From Roseicella frigidaeris (GTDB lineage: Bacteria; Pseudomonadota; Alphaproteobacteria; Acetobacterales; Acetobacteraceae): DNA of 64,000 bases. The notes under the pieces were generated by a model that was given only the letters and a program-made list of their open reading frames with translations, was not told the DNA's origin and ran no database searches. The stretch is taken from assembly GCF_003258945.1 (NCBI RefSeq), contig NZ_QLIX01000009.1:118263-182262 (forward strand). The letters are read 5' to 3'. Below, piece by piece: positions 15,650 to 23,622 of this stretch. A program made the position numbers and the translations under genes. The stretch's first letter is position 1. The number at the start of each line of letters is the position of its first letter.

Positions 15650-16321
15650 TCAGGCCGCGGTGTGGCGGAACATGAACCTGCGCGCCTCCTCGTCCATCTC
15701 GGTCTTGAAGGCGTGCCGATCCTTGATCGCCGCCGCGCGCTGCGCCGCCGGGCGGGCGCTGATCGCCTCGAAATGCCGCCGCACATGCGGCAGCGCGGCC
15801 CAGCCCGCCTCGCCGAGGACGAAGGGCGCGGCGCGCTCCCAGCCCCAGGCCGCCATGTCGACGATGGAATAGGCATCGCCGACCAGCCAGTCGCGCCCGG
15901 CCAGACGGTCGTTCAGGATGCCCCAATGGCGCTTCGCCTCGAACGCGTAGCGCGTCACGGCATAGTCGTTGCCCGGCGGCGCGAAATGCCGGAAGTGCAC
16001 GCATTGGCCGGAATAGGGGCCGATGCCGGTGGCGATGAACATCAGCCAGGACAGCGTCTCCCCGGCATGCGCGCCCTCGGGCAGGAATTGCCCGGTCTTC
16101 TCGGCGAGATAGAGCAGGATGGCGTTGGAATCGAAGACCGGCACGCCGTCATCGACGATGGCGGGCGCCTTGGAGTTCGGGTTGATGGCGACGTAGTCGG
16201 GCGCGAATTGCTCGCCCTTGCGCGTGTCGAGCGGCACGGCCTCGTAGGGCAGGCCGCTCTCCTCGAGGAAGAGCGCGACCTTCATCGGGTTCGGCGCGGT
16301 GTTGTAGTAGAATTGCAGCAC
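15650..16321 (-). CDS. Glutathione S-transferase family protein
   Basis: Cytosolic GST of 223 residues with the thioredoxin-like N-terminal domain (residues 1-80: LQFYYNTAPNPMKVALFLEE, NPNSKAPAIVDDG, VFDSNAILLYLAEKTG) and the all-helical C-terminal domain including the N-capping box region YSIVDMAAWGW. The pattern resembles the bacterial YfcG/Ure2-like class (disulfide-bond oxidoreductase or peroxidase). GTG 16321 is used, with GGAGGG upstream; no in-frame ATG is near. Sandwiched in an operon between an MFS transporter and an SDR, so it may take part in conversion or detoxification of the imported compound. Confidence 0.92.
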   Translation of the reverse strand: MLQFYYNTAPNPMKVALFLEESGLPYEAVPLDTRKGEQFAPDYVAINPNSKAPAIVDDGVPVFDSNAILLYLAEKTGQFLPEGAHAGETLSWLMFIATGIGPYSGQCVHFRHFAPPGNDYAVTRYAFEAKRHWGILNDRLAGRDWLVGDAYSIVDMAAWGWERAAPFVLGEAGWAALPHVRRHFEAISARPAAQRAAAIKDRHAFKTEMDEEARRFMFRHTAA

Positions 16322-16383
16322 GAGGCCCTCCTCGGTCGGTGGCCGCGGATGGGAGCGCAGATGGCGCGCCGCCGCAAGCGCGC

Positions 16384-17790
16384 CTATTCCCCGGCCGCTG
16401 GCAGCGGCCGCGGCGCGGGCTCCGGCGTATGCAACTCGCGGTCGATCGCCTCGATCGAGCGCCCCTTCGTCTCGATGCCAAGGAGGAGGTAGACCGCGCC
16501 GGCGAGCACGAACCAGGCGGCGAGGTAGAGGAAGGCCGGGAGGATGTTCTCGACCGTCGCCTCCGGCTTGATGACGTTGTCGCTGCCGACGACGAGCGCC
16601 AGGCCGAGCGGCCCGATCACCTTGCCGATGCCGCCGAAGCCATAGGCCGAGCCCATGCCGGAGGTGCGCAGATGCGCCGGCCAGACCTCCGCCGCATAGG
16701 GGCCGACCACCGCGAAGCCGCCATCGGCGAAGAAGAAGGCGGCGATCAGCAGCAGCCAGAGCGCCGAATAGCCGAACCACATCTGATCGTGATAGAGGCC
16801 CGCCAGCGCGATCATCAGCGCCGCGCCGAAGCCGAGCAGGCCGCCGGCGCGGCGCCGGCCGATGCCCTCCGACAGCAGCGCGAAGCTGATGCGGCCGACC
16901 AGGCCGCCGAGCGTCAGGCCGATCATCAGCTTCGAGGCCTGGGCCGGCGGCACGTGCAGGATCAGCATGAAGAGCGTCGGCGCCCAGAGCGTGACGCCAT
17001 AGACGCCGGTCTGCGCGCCGAGATTGCCGAACCAGGAGACGACCAGGCTGCGCGGGTAGCGGAACAGGTCGGTCCAGCGCGTCGGCGTCTCGGCCACCTC
17101 CTCCGGTCGCGGCAAGGGCAGGCTCTCCGGCGGCACCTCCAGCGCCCAGGCGAGGGCGCGGCGCGCCTCCTCGGCACGGCCCTGGCGGGCCAGCCAGCGC
17201 GGCGATTCCGGCACCCAGAGCCGCACCAGGAAGACCAGCAGCCCGGGCAGCACGCCGGCAGCGAAGAGGCCGCGCCAGCCGATGCTCGGCGTCAGATAGG
17301 CGCCGAAGAGCGAGCCGAGCAGCACGCCGACGGGGATGAACACCGTCACCAGCCCGCCGATCAGCCCGCGCTTGCGGGAGGGCATGAACTCTTGCACCAG
17401 CGGCAGGTCGACGCAGTAGAGCCCGCCCACGCCGAAGCCGACGACGAAGCGCAGCACCGTCAGGTAGACCCACCCCCCATCGGGCGTGAAGGCGAGCAGG
17501 CCGGTGGCGAGCGAGAAATTCAGGATGGTCAGGGTGAAGACCGGCCGCCGGCCGATGCGGTCCGCCATCCAGCCCCAGAGATAGGCGCCGGCGATCGCGC
17601 CGAAGCCGGAGGAGAGCAGGATGATGGCCGACTGGCCGAAGGTCAGCCCCCAGGGGCCGACCACGAAGGCCAGCACGAAGCCGATCAGGAAGTAGTCGAA
17701 GAATTCCAGCATGTCGCCAAGCACGGCGGCCAGGACGATGCGCTTCTGGTTGCCGGTCAGGCGCGAGCGGCGGTCGAGTTCCTCGAACAT
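16384..17790 (-). CDS. MFS transporter
   Basis: Twelve-helix inner-membrane transporter of 468 residues of the sugar/aromatic acid:H+ symporter type. Helix 1 follows RIVLAAVLGDMLEFFDYFLI, with the aromatic/metabolite-symporter-like FFDYFLIGF. The signature ADRIGRRPVFT sits between helices 2 and 3, and its counterpart GRRRAGG after helix 7. Two upstream ATGs (17796, 17820) exist, but GGAGG lies eight bases before ATG 17790 and too close for the others, so 17790 is chosen. First gene of a leftward operon with GST and SDR. It diverges from the Gfo/Idh/MocA gene across 151 bp. Confidence 0.93.
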   Translation of the reverse strand: MFEELDRRSRLTGNQKRIVLAAVLGDMLEFFDYFLIGFVLAFVVGPWGLTFGQSAIILLSSGFGAIAGAYLWGWMADRIGRRPVFTLTILNFSLATGLLAFTPDGGWVYLTVLRFVVGFGVGGLYCVDLPLVQEFMPSRKRGLIGGLVTVFIPVGVLLGSLFGAYLTPSIGWRGLFAAGVLPGLLVFLVRLWVPESPRWLARQGRAEEARRALAWALEVPPESLPLPRPEEVAETPTRWTDLFRYPRSLVVSWFGNLGAQTGVYGVTLWAPTLFMLILHVPPAQASKLMIGLTLGGLVGRISFALLSEGIGRRRAGGLLGFGAALMIALAGLYHDQMWFGYSALWLLLIAAFFFADGGFAVVGPYAAEVWPAHLRTSGMGSAYGFGGIGKVIGPLGLALVVGSDNVIKPEATVENILPAFLYLAAWFVLAGAVYLLLGIETKGRSIEAIDRELHTPEPAPRPLPAAGE

Positions 17791-17941
17791 GGACATGTCC
17801 TCCGCGACCGGGCCCGACATCCCGCATCGCTGATGGGGCGGGCCGTCTGCGCGGCCCTGGCATCAGCGTCGGACGACCGACCACATACCGTCAACCATGA
17901 GCTGGGCCGGGCGTTGGCGGCCGGTCGATGGGAGAGGCGGG

Positions 17942-19219
17942 ATGGCCGAGGGCAAGACACGGCGCGGGATCATGCAGGCGGGCGGGATCGCCGCCGCCGG
18001 GCTGGCCACCGGGGGCGCCGGCGCGCCGGGCTATCCACCTCCCTCGCCGCTCGATACCGGCGGCGTGCGGGAGGGGCGCGTCGCCTTCCCGCCCTGGCGC
18101 GGCGAGGCGGACCCGCCGGGCGAGCCGCCGCCGGCGCCGCTGCCGCCCGGGGAGCGGGTCGGCTTCGCCATCATCGGCCTCGGCCGCATCAGCCTCGAGC
18201 AGGTGCTGCCCGCCTTCGCCGAATGCCGCCTGGCGCGGCCGGTGGCGCTGGTCAGCGGCTCGCCGGAGAAGGCGGCGCTGGTGGCGCGGCAATGCGGCAT
18301 CCGGCCCGAGGCGGTGCACCCTTACGCGCAATTCGAGCGTCTGCGCGACGATGCGGCGGTGCAGGCGGTCTACATCGCGCTCCCCAATGCCATGCACCGG
18401 GAGTTCGCCGAGCGCGCCGCGGCCATCGGCCGCCATGTGCTGACCGAGAAGCCGATGGCGACGAACAGCGAGGATTGCGCGGCGATGATCGCCGCCTGCG
18501 CCCGCGCCGATGTCCGGCTGATGGTCGCCTATCGCTGCCAGTACGAGCTCGTGAACCGCGCCGCCATCCGCCTCGCCCAGTCGGGCGAGCTCGGGCGGCT
18601 GCGCTTCCTGCAGGCGATGAACCTGCAATCCAACGGCCCCGGGCCGCAATGGCGCTACAGCCGGCAGCTCGCCGGCGGCGGGGCGCTGCCGGATATCGGC
18701 CTCTACTGCCTCAACGCCGCCCGCTACCTCAGCGGCGAGGAGCCGGTCGAGGTGGTGGCGCAGGCCTGGAGCCCGCCCGGCGATGCCCGCTTCGCCGAGG
18801 TGGAGGAGAGCATGAGCTTCACGCTCCGCTTCGCCTCCGGCTTCCTGGCGCAGGCGCAGTCGAGCTACGGCGCCTATCAGGAGAAATCCTGCCGCCTTGC
18901 CGGCGAGCGCGGCAGCCTGCTGCTCGAGGACGCCTTCGCCTATCGCGGCCAGCGCCTGCGCCTGTTCCGGCGCGAGGGCGAGTCCGGCATCGACCAACGG
19001 GTGCAGATCCAGCCGCGCAACCAGTTCGCGCTCGAGCTCGATCACATGGCGCGGTGCGTGCGCGAGGCGCGGCGGCCGCACACGCCCGGCGAGGAAGGGC
19101 TGCGCGACCAGCAGATCATGGAGGCGATCGGCCGCTCGGCGCTGCATGGCCGGCCGGAGGCGATCCTGCCCCTGCCGGCGGACAGGCCGGTGCGGGGCCC
19201 CGCGCCCGATCCGGTATGA
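17942..19219 (+). CDS. Gfo/Idh/MocA-family oxidoreductase, probably exported
   Basis: NAD(P)-dependent sugar-type oxidoreductase of 425 residues related to periplasmic glucose-fructose oxidoreductase. The N-terminus KTRRGIMQAGGIAAAGLATG looks like a Tat signal (twin Arg, then a neutral hydrophobic stretch). A proline-rich linker follows, then the Rossmann motif FAIIGLGRISLEQVLPAF, the catalytic-region EKPMATNSEDC (EKP) and the dimer sheet domain with GGGALPDIGLYCLNAARYL. ATG 17942 follows GGGAGAGGCGG; an upstream in-frame ATG at 17897 would place 15 residues ahead of the twin arginines. Export with bound cofactor is characteristic of the GFOR group. The substrate is unknown. Confidence 0.88.
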   Translation: MAEGKTRRGIMQAGGIAAAGLATGGAGAPGYPPPSPLDTGGVREGRVAFPPWRGEADPPGEPPPAPLPPGERVGFAIIGLGRISLEQVLPAFAECRLARPVALVSGSPEKAALVARQCGIRPEAVHPYAQFERLRDDAAVQAVYIALPNAMHREFAERAAAIGRHVLTEKPMATNSEDCAAMIAACARADVRLMVAYRCQYELVNRAAIRLAQSGELGRLRFLQAMNLQSNGPGPQWRYSRQLAGGGALPDIGLYCLNAARYLSGEEPVEVVAQAWSPPGDARFAEVEESMSFTLRFASGFLAQAQSSYGAYQEKSCRLAGERGSLLLEDAFAYRGQRLRLFRREGESGIDQRVQIQPRNQFALELDHMARCVREARRPHTPGEEGLRDQQIMEAIGRSALHGRPEAILPLPADRPVRGPAPDPV

Positions 19220-19301
19220 GACGGTGCTCGTGATGACGCTTCAGGCGAACTCTCGCGCGCCTCGCACGCTTTCCCGCCAACGCAACGTGACGGAGATGAT
19301 G

Positions 19302-19490
19302 ATGCGTGCGCTTACCCTCGTCCTGCCGGCCCTGCTGATGCTCGGCCTCGCCGCCTGCCAGCGGGAAGGCCCGGCCGAGCGCGCCGGCCGCAACCTCGAC
19401 AAGGCAGGGCAGTCGGTGCGCGACGCCGTGGATCCGCCGAAGGGCCCGGTCGAGCGCCTCGGCCGCTCGGTGGACCGCGCGGTCAACTGA
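19302..19490 (+). CDS. Small lipoprotein (entericidin-like)
   Basis: A 62-residue precursor with a clear lipoprotein signal, MRALTLVLPALLMLGLAAC, the lipobox being LAAC at Cys19. The mature part is short, charged and amphipathic (NLDKAGQSVRDAVDPP, RLGRSVDRAVN), similar in size and character to entericidin-type or general small outer-membrane lipoproteins of alphaproteobacteria. Three successive ATGs (19296, 19299, 19302) are in frame; GGAG six bases upstream favours the third. Stands alone after the Gfo/Idh/MocA gene; a perfect palindrome follows. Confidence 0.75.
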   Translation: MRALTLVLPALLMLGLAACQREGPAERAGRNLDKAGQSVRDAVDPPKGPVERLGRSVDRAVN

Positions 19491-19507
19491 TCCGGCCGCC
19501 CGTCCGG

Positions 19508-19527
19508 TCCGGGTGCCGGCACCCGGA
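19508..19527. terminator. Palindrome between convergent genes
   Basis: Perfect 20-bp palindrome with arms TCCGGGTGCC / GGCACCCGGA, in the 72-bp gap between the lipoprotein and the receiver gene, which converge here. Position suggests a bidirectional terminator; there is no T-run. Confidence 0.5.
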
Positions 19528-19562
19528 TGGGCGGGCTACCGGGGCGGCGACCGGCACGTCAG

Positions 19563-19985
19563 TCAGACATGCCGGTCCGCATCGCCGGCCCGCAGCAGCG
19601 GCTCATGTCCGGCATCCGGGCCGATCATGTCGTGCAGCACCGCCGCGGCGAGGGACGGCGTGAAGGGCTTGGCGAGGAAGCGGGAGCCATCCACCGCCTG
19701 CCCCTCCTCCGCGCCGCCATAGCGGCCGGAGGCGTAGACGACGGGCAGCTGCGGCCGGATCACCCGCGCCGCCCGGGCCAGCGCGAAGCCGTCCGAGCCG
19801 CCTGGCAGGTTGATGTCGGTCAGCATGGCGGCGATGTCGCCTCGGTCGCAGACCAGCGTCAGCGCCTCCTTCGCATCGGCCGCCTCCAGCACCTCGAAGC
19901 CGCCATCGCTCAGCGCATCCACCAGTGTAAGGCGAACAAGAAAATCATCCTCGACCACGAGCAGCACGGGTGGTTCGGCCTGCAT
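19563..19985 (-). CDS. Single-domain response regulator (receiver only)
   Basis: A 140-residue CheY-like receiver with no output domain. The acidic pocket is VVEDDF (E12, D13, D14), the phospho-acceptor is D57 in LTDINLPGG, the switch residue is in VVYASGR (S86) and the conserved Lys is K106 in FLAKPF. Such stand-alone receivers in alphaproteobacteria often serve as phosphorelay partners or sinks for HWE/HisKA_2 kinases. One such kinase occurs at 28.6 kb in this window, but the two are not linked. No kinase is adjacent. Confidence 0.92.
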   Translation of the reverse strand: MQAEPPVLLVVEDDFLVRLTLVDALSDGGFEVLEAADAKEALTLVCDRGDIAAMLTDINLPGGSDGFALARAARVIRPQLPVVYASGRYGGAEEGQAVDGSRFLAKPFTPSLAAAVLHDMIGPDAGHEPLLRAGDADRHV

Positions 19986-20539
19986 TCCCTGGGTTCCCCC
20001 TGCCTCGCCCTAGGCAAGCGCCGTTATCCGGCTCCGTTGCCCTTCGGCGGTGTGACGAGCGCGTGACTGCGCCGCCACCTCTGCGTCCATTGCATGATCG
20101 AAAAATCGGCTCCGAAGGCTATCCGCTGCCAGGCCGAAGGCGACATGTCGCCGCTTTTCAGCCTCTCTTCAGCAAACTTACGGATAACTTTCTATGGCAT
20201 GAGCGCGTCGCGTGCATCCTCACGCTCGTGTACTCTTAAGAAGATGTGATCCTGCCGCTCTTCCCGCATGTGTGGTGCATGCCGCGCGACGATTGCAGTG
20301 CATCAATTCGGGACGAGCGCGTCACCGCATGAGATCGCGCCCCTCCCCGCGCCGCCGCCCCGATCCCTCCGGCGTCCGCGGTGACGATGGCGAGACAATG
20401 CGTTTTTAGGTATAAATTCGCTCTCGAACCTGGTGCGGTACCGGATGATGCGACCAGCAGGCGCGTCGCGCTGGGGTGCCGCACGCGGACCAACCCCCGG
20501 CCATCCCAGCTCAGCTTCCACGGGCCGCGCGCGCCCGGG
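19986..20539. other. Gene-poor, lower-GC intergenic stretch
   Basis: No convincing coding region. The section 20080-20290 is clearly less GC-rich than its surroundings and likely contains the promoter of the leftward receiver gene and possibly a regulatory RNA, but no defined hairpin plus T-run was found. A short AT-rich segment, TTTTTAGGTATAAATTC, stands at about 20402-20418. Confidence 0.4.
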
Positions 20540-21019
20540 TCAGCCGGTCTCGCGGCGATGCAACTGCACGCAGAGGGGCACGGCCGGCGCCGCCGGCCCG
20601 CGCGGCCGCGCCGCGACGCGGCGCCGGCCGGCGGCAGGCGCCGCGTCCCGGCGCAGGCCGGTCAGGCAGGGCTGGCGCGGCGCCTGCACCACCGGCGCCA
20701 GTCGGAAGGCATGGGTGATGCGCGGCACCGCCGCCGGCTCCTCTGGGAGACTGGGCGGCAGGCTGGGCAGCAGCCGTGGGGCCGCCCGTCGCGCCGGCGG
20801 GCGGTGCGGCGTGGCCTTGACCAGCACCGGGGCCCCGGCGGCCTGCGCTCCGCCGCCCAGCGGCAGGAGGGGCAGCAGCAGCGCCGCCGCGGCGAGCAGC
20901 AGCACCCCGGCCCCGCGCGCGCCGGGCTTCGGGCGCGGGGGCGCCGCAGCGGAACGCCGGGCCCCGTTCTCCGCCCCGTTCGCCGCCCCGTTCTCTGGCC
21001 AGGCCATGGCAGACGTCAT
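20540..21019 (-). CDS. Hypothetical membrane-anchored protein
   Basis: Not recognised. A 159-residue frame with codon usage compatible with coding: a charged/Ala-rich N-terminus, one strong hydrophobic segment (GAGVLLLAAAALLLPLLPLG, about residues 36-55) and then a proline/arginine-rich low-complexity tail. It would be a single-pass inner-membrane protein with a basic periplasmic tail, or a secreted one. There is no clear ribosome-binding site for ATG 21019 or ATG 21007, and the composition is biased, so it may be spurious. It diverges from the Bug gene at 21150. Confidence 0.4.
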   Translation of the reverse strand: MTSAMAWPENGAANGAENGARRSAAAPPRPKPGARGAGVLLLAAAALLLPLLPLGGGAQAAGAPVLVKATPHRPPARRAAPRLLPSLPPSLPEEPAAVPRITHAFRLAPVVQAPRQPCLTGLRRDAAPAAGRRRVAARPRGPAAPAVPLCVQLHRRETG

Positions 21020-21149
21020 CGCCGCCGGCTATCACGCGGGCCGGCCAGGGGCAATCGCGGCGTTCCGCCCGGCGGGGGCGCCGCCATCCCGGCCGCCGCA
21101 AATCCGACCAGATGCGCCGGCACCCTGCCGCGGAGTTCGGAGTGAAGCC

Positions 21150-22145
21150 ATGCGCCGCCTGTCCCGCCGCGCCCTCGCCGCGACCCTGCCGGGCCTCGCC
21201 GCCTCGCCGGGCCGGGCACAGCCGGTGGCGGCGGCCTATCCGGCGGCGCCGATCACCCTGGTCTCCCCCTTCTCGCCCGGCGGCGCGGCCGACCTGGCGG
21301 CCCGGCTGCTCGCCCGCCACGCCCCGCCCCACCTGCCGAATCGGCAGGCGCTGCTGCTGGTCGAGAACCGGGCCGGCGCCTCGGGCGCCGTCGGCACGCA
21401 ATTCGTCCACCGGGCGAAGCCCGACGGGCTGACCCTGCTGCTGGCGCGGGTCGCCTCCGCCGCCATCCTGCCGGCCATCGATATCCGCACGCCCTATGCC
21501 TGGGACGAGTTCACCATGCTCGGCCTGCTGGAGGACACGCCCTTCGTCGTCTGCGTCCGCGCCGACGCGCCCTGGGACCGGCTGCAGGACCTGCTGATCG
21601 TGCTGCGCGAGCAGCCGGGGCGGATCGCCTTCTCCACCACCGGGCCGGCGACGATCCAGGATCTCGGCATGCGCCACCTCTTCGCCACCGCCGGCCTGCC
21701 GATCGATGCCGGGCTCGCCATGCCCTTCCGCGGCGGCGGCGAGGCGGTGGCCGCGCTGCTGGACGGCCGGGTGCAGCTGCTCGGCACCAATCTGAACGAG
21801 GCCTTGCCGGCGCTGCAGGATGGCCGGCTGCGCGGCCTCGTCATCGGCACCCCGGAGCGGCTGCGGGTCCTGCCGGCCGTGCCCACGGCGCGGGAGGTCG
21901 AGCTGCCCGCCCTGGTCGGCGTGACCGGCTGGAGCGCGCTCTTCGCCCCGCCGGCGCTGGCGGAGCCGGCGAGCCAGGCCTGGGTCGCCGCCCTCGCCGC
22001 CCTGCGCGGCGACGCCGCCTGGCAGGCGGCGGTGCGGACCACCGGCGGCATCCCGCGGCTGCTGCCGCCCGAGGCCACCCGCGACTATGTCCGCAGCCAG
22101 GTCGCGCTCTACCGCGAGCTCGGCCGGCGGCTCGGGCTCATCTGA
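21150..22145 (+). CDS. Bug/TctC-family substrate-binding protein
   Basis: Periplasmic receptor of 331 residues and the fourth of its family in the window. Leader MRRLSRRALAATLPGLAASP (twin Arg, then hydrophobic, cleavage near GRAQP). Motifs: ITLVSPFSPGGAADLAARLL near residue 34, LLVENRAGASGAVG near 64 and PFRGGGEAVAALLDGRVQL near 190. Compared with the others, VPYRG is PFRGG and the N-terminal domain carries DIRTPYAWDEF. Monocistronic: a hypothetical gene diverges upstream and a nitroreductase gene starts 102 bp downstream. The ligand is unknown. Confidence 0.92.
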   Translation: MRRLSRRALAATLPGLAASPGRAQPVAAAYPAAPITLVSPFSPGGAADLAARLLARHAPPHLPNRQALLLVENRAGASGAVGTQFVHRAKPDGLTLLLARVASAAILPAIDIRTPYAWDEFTMLGLLEDTPFVVCVRADAPWDRLQDLLIVLREQPGRIAFSTTGPATIQDLGMRHLFATAGLPIDAGLAMPFRGGGEAVAALLDGRVQLLGTNLNEALPALQDGRLRGLVIGTPERLRVLPAVPTAREVELPALVGVTGWSALFAPPALAEPASQAWVAALAALRGDAAWQAAVRTTGGIPRLLPPEATRDYVRSQVALYRELGRRLGLI

Positions 22146-22247
22146 CCGCGCCGCGCCGGGGGGGGGCGTTCAGCCGCCGGCGCAACCGCGATAGGCTGCG
22201 GCGACGGGCGCCCGGCGGATGGGCGCGGGCGGAGAGGAGTGCGGGCG

Positions 22248-23084
22248 ATGGATGGAACGACCGGGGCGGAGACCCTGCAGGCTTCGGCGCTCGCGGCGCG
22301 CTACGGCGCGGCGGCGCCGCCCGCCGGCCCCTGGAACGCCACCATCGCCGGGCTGCTCGGGCACCGCTCGGTGCGCGGCTACCGCCCCGACCCGCTGCCC
22401 GCCGGCACGCTGGAGACGCTGGTCGCGGCGGCGCAATCCGCCGCCACCTCCTCCAACCTGCAGACCTGGTCGGTGGTGACGGTCGAGGATCCGGCGACGC
22501 GCGCGGCGATGGCCGAGATCGCCGGCGGCCAGGCGCATATCGCCGAATGCCCGCTCTTCCTCGTATTCCTCGCCGATGTCTCGCGCAACCAGCGCCTGGG
22601 CGAGGCCGAGGCGCGGGCGCTGGAGGGCCTCCCCTATCTCGAGACCTTCCTCGTCGCCGCCATCGACGCGGCGCTGGCGGCGCAGAACGCCGTGGTCGCG
22701 GCGGAGAGCCTCGGCCTGGCGACGGTCTATATCGGGGCGCTGCGCAACGACCCGGCCCGGGTCGCCGCGTTGCTCGGCCTGCCGCCCGGCGCGGCCGGCG
22801 TCTTCGGCCTCTGCGTCGGCTATCCGAAGCCCGGGGCGGAGGGCGAGGTGAAGCCGCGCCTGCCGCAGGCCGTGGTGCTGCATCGCGGCCGCTACGACGC
22901 CGCGGCGGAGCCGGCGGCGCGCCGGGCCTACGATGCCGAGATGACCGGCTTCTCGCGGCGGAACGAGATGGCGGCGGATAGCTGGACGCAGCGGGTGATC
23001 GCCCGGATCGGCACCGTCCGGGCGCTGCGCGGCCGCGACCGCCTCGCCGCCACGCTGCGCAGCCTCGGCTTCCCGCTGCGCTGA
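22248..23084 (+). CDS. Nitroreductase-family protein (NfsA/FRP-like)
   Basis: FMN-dependent NAD(P)H oxidoreductase of 278 residues. Features are LLGHRSVRGYRPDPLP (FMN phosphate contacts), SAATSSNLQTWSVV near residue 75, the central LAAQNAVVAAESLGLATVYIGAL, and the C-terminal GYPKPGAEGEVKPRLPQAVV that is typical of the NfsA/FRP (group A) subfamily rather than NfsB. ATG 22248 is chosen over the GTG at 22239 because AGGAG is nine bases upstream. Group A members reduce nitroaromatics, quinones or flavins. Single gene; no regulator adjacent. Confidence 0.92.
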   Translation: MDGTTGAETLQASALAARYGAAAPPAGPWNATIAGLLGHRSVRGYRPDPLPAGTLETLVAAAQSAATSSNLQTWSVVTVEDPATRAAMAEIAGGQAHIAECPLFLVFLADVSRNQRLGEAEARALEGLPYLETFLVAAIDAALAAQNAVVAAESLGLATVYIGALRNDPARVAALLGLPPGAAGVFGLCVGYPKPGAEGEVKPRLPQAVVLHRGRYDAAAEPAARRAYDAEMTGFSRRNEMAADSWTQRVIARIGTVRALRGRDRLAATLRSLGFPLR

Positions 23085-23175
23085 GCCGGCCGGGCCGCTT
23101 CCCGGTCGAGCGTTTCCACCCGGCCGGGATCGGCTCTGGACCGCGATCCGCTCACGCGGGTTCGCGGGCCATGGC

Positions 23176-23418
23176 CTAACGGCCGCGCCCGGTCTTCTCC
23201 TGCAGCGCGTCGATGCGGCGGGAGGCCTCGGCCTTGGTGAGCTCGGGGTCGAAGGCCTCGCCCGCCTCCTCGCTCAGCGTCTTCAGGTAGCTCGCCTGGG
23301 CGCCGGTCATGCGCTCCTCCCCGGTGGTCCAGTCCGCCGGGTCCTTGATGGTGTTGGAGCCGGGCTCCGGATCGCGCTTCGGGTTCTCGTCCTGTTGCGG
23401 CTGCGGCTGCTTCGCCAT
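23176..23418 (-). CDS. DUF3072 family small protein
   Basis: An 80-residue soluble protein. The first half is polar and probably disordered (QPQPQQDENPKRDPEPGSN); the second half contains the DUF3072 core MTGAQASYLKTLSEEAGE followed by LTKAEASRRIDALQ, which resembles the SAP-like/DUF3072 motif of small proteins of unknown function. It diverges from the PHB-esterase gene; the palindromic operators at 23498-23533 lie between them and could control both. Function unknown. Confidence 0.85.
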   Translation of the reverse strand: MAKQPQPQQDENPKRDPEPGSNTIKDPADWTTGEERMTGAQASYLKTLSEEAGEAFDPELTKAEASRRIDALQEKTGRGR

Positions 23419-23497
23419 GTCGGATCTCCTGCCATGGGCGGTCTGTTCGCTTAACGTTCACGCAGACACCCTGGTTCCGACCCGGCCGCGCCGCCAT

Positions 23498-23514
23498 ATG
23501 CTGCAATGCAGCAT
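23498..23514. promoter_or_regulatory. PhaR-type operator, site 1
   Basis: Palindrome ATGCTGCA-A-TGCAGCAT, with 8-bp arms around one central base, containing CTGC-N3-GCAG as recognised by PhaR of Paracoccus. About 110 bp before the chosen esterase start. A near-identical site lies upstream of the phasin gene at 60877-60893. Confidence 0.7.
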
Positions 23515-23522
23515 GACATTTG

Positions 23523-23533
23523 CCGCATTGCAG
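23523..23533. promoter_or_regulatory. PhaR-type operator, site 2 (degenerate)
   Basis: CCGCATTGCAG, i.e. CTGC-N3-GCGG on the opposite strand. One base away from the CTGC-N3-GCAG consensus, 22 bp (about two helical turns) from site 1. Confidence 0.55.
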
Positions 23534-23622
23534 CGAACCCCTCGGCCCATCGGCACGCTGAGGCCCGCGGCTGCTCCCCTAGCCCCATGCCCCGGGCCGC
23601 GGCCCCTGGAAGGACCTCGACC

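Noticed and set aside
20060..20430. Possible recent insertion or small RNA in the low-GC stretch
   Set aside because: No inverted terminal repeats, transposase fragment, or hairpin plus T-run could be identified; base composition alone is not enough.
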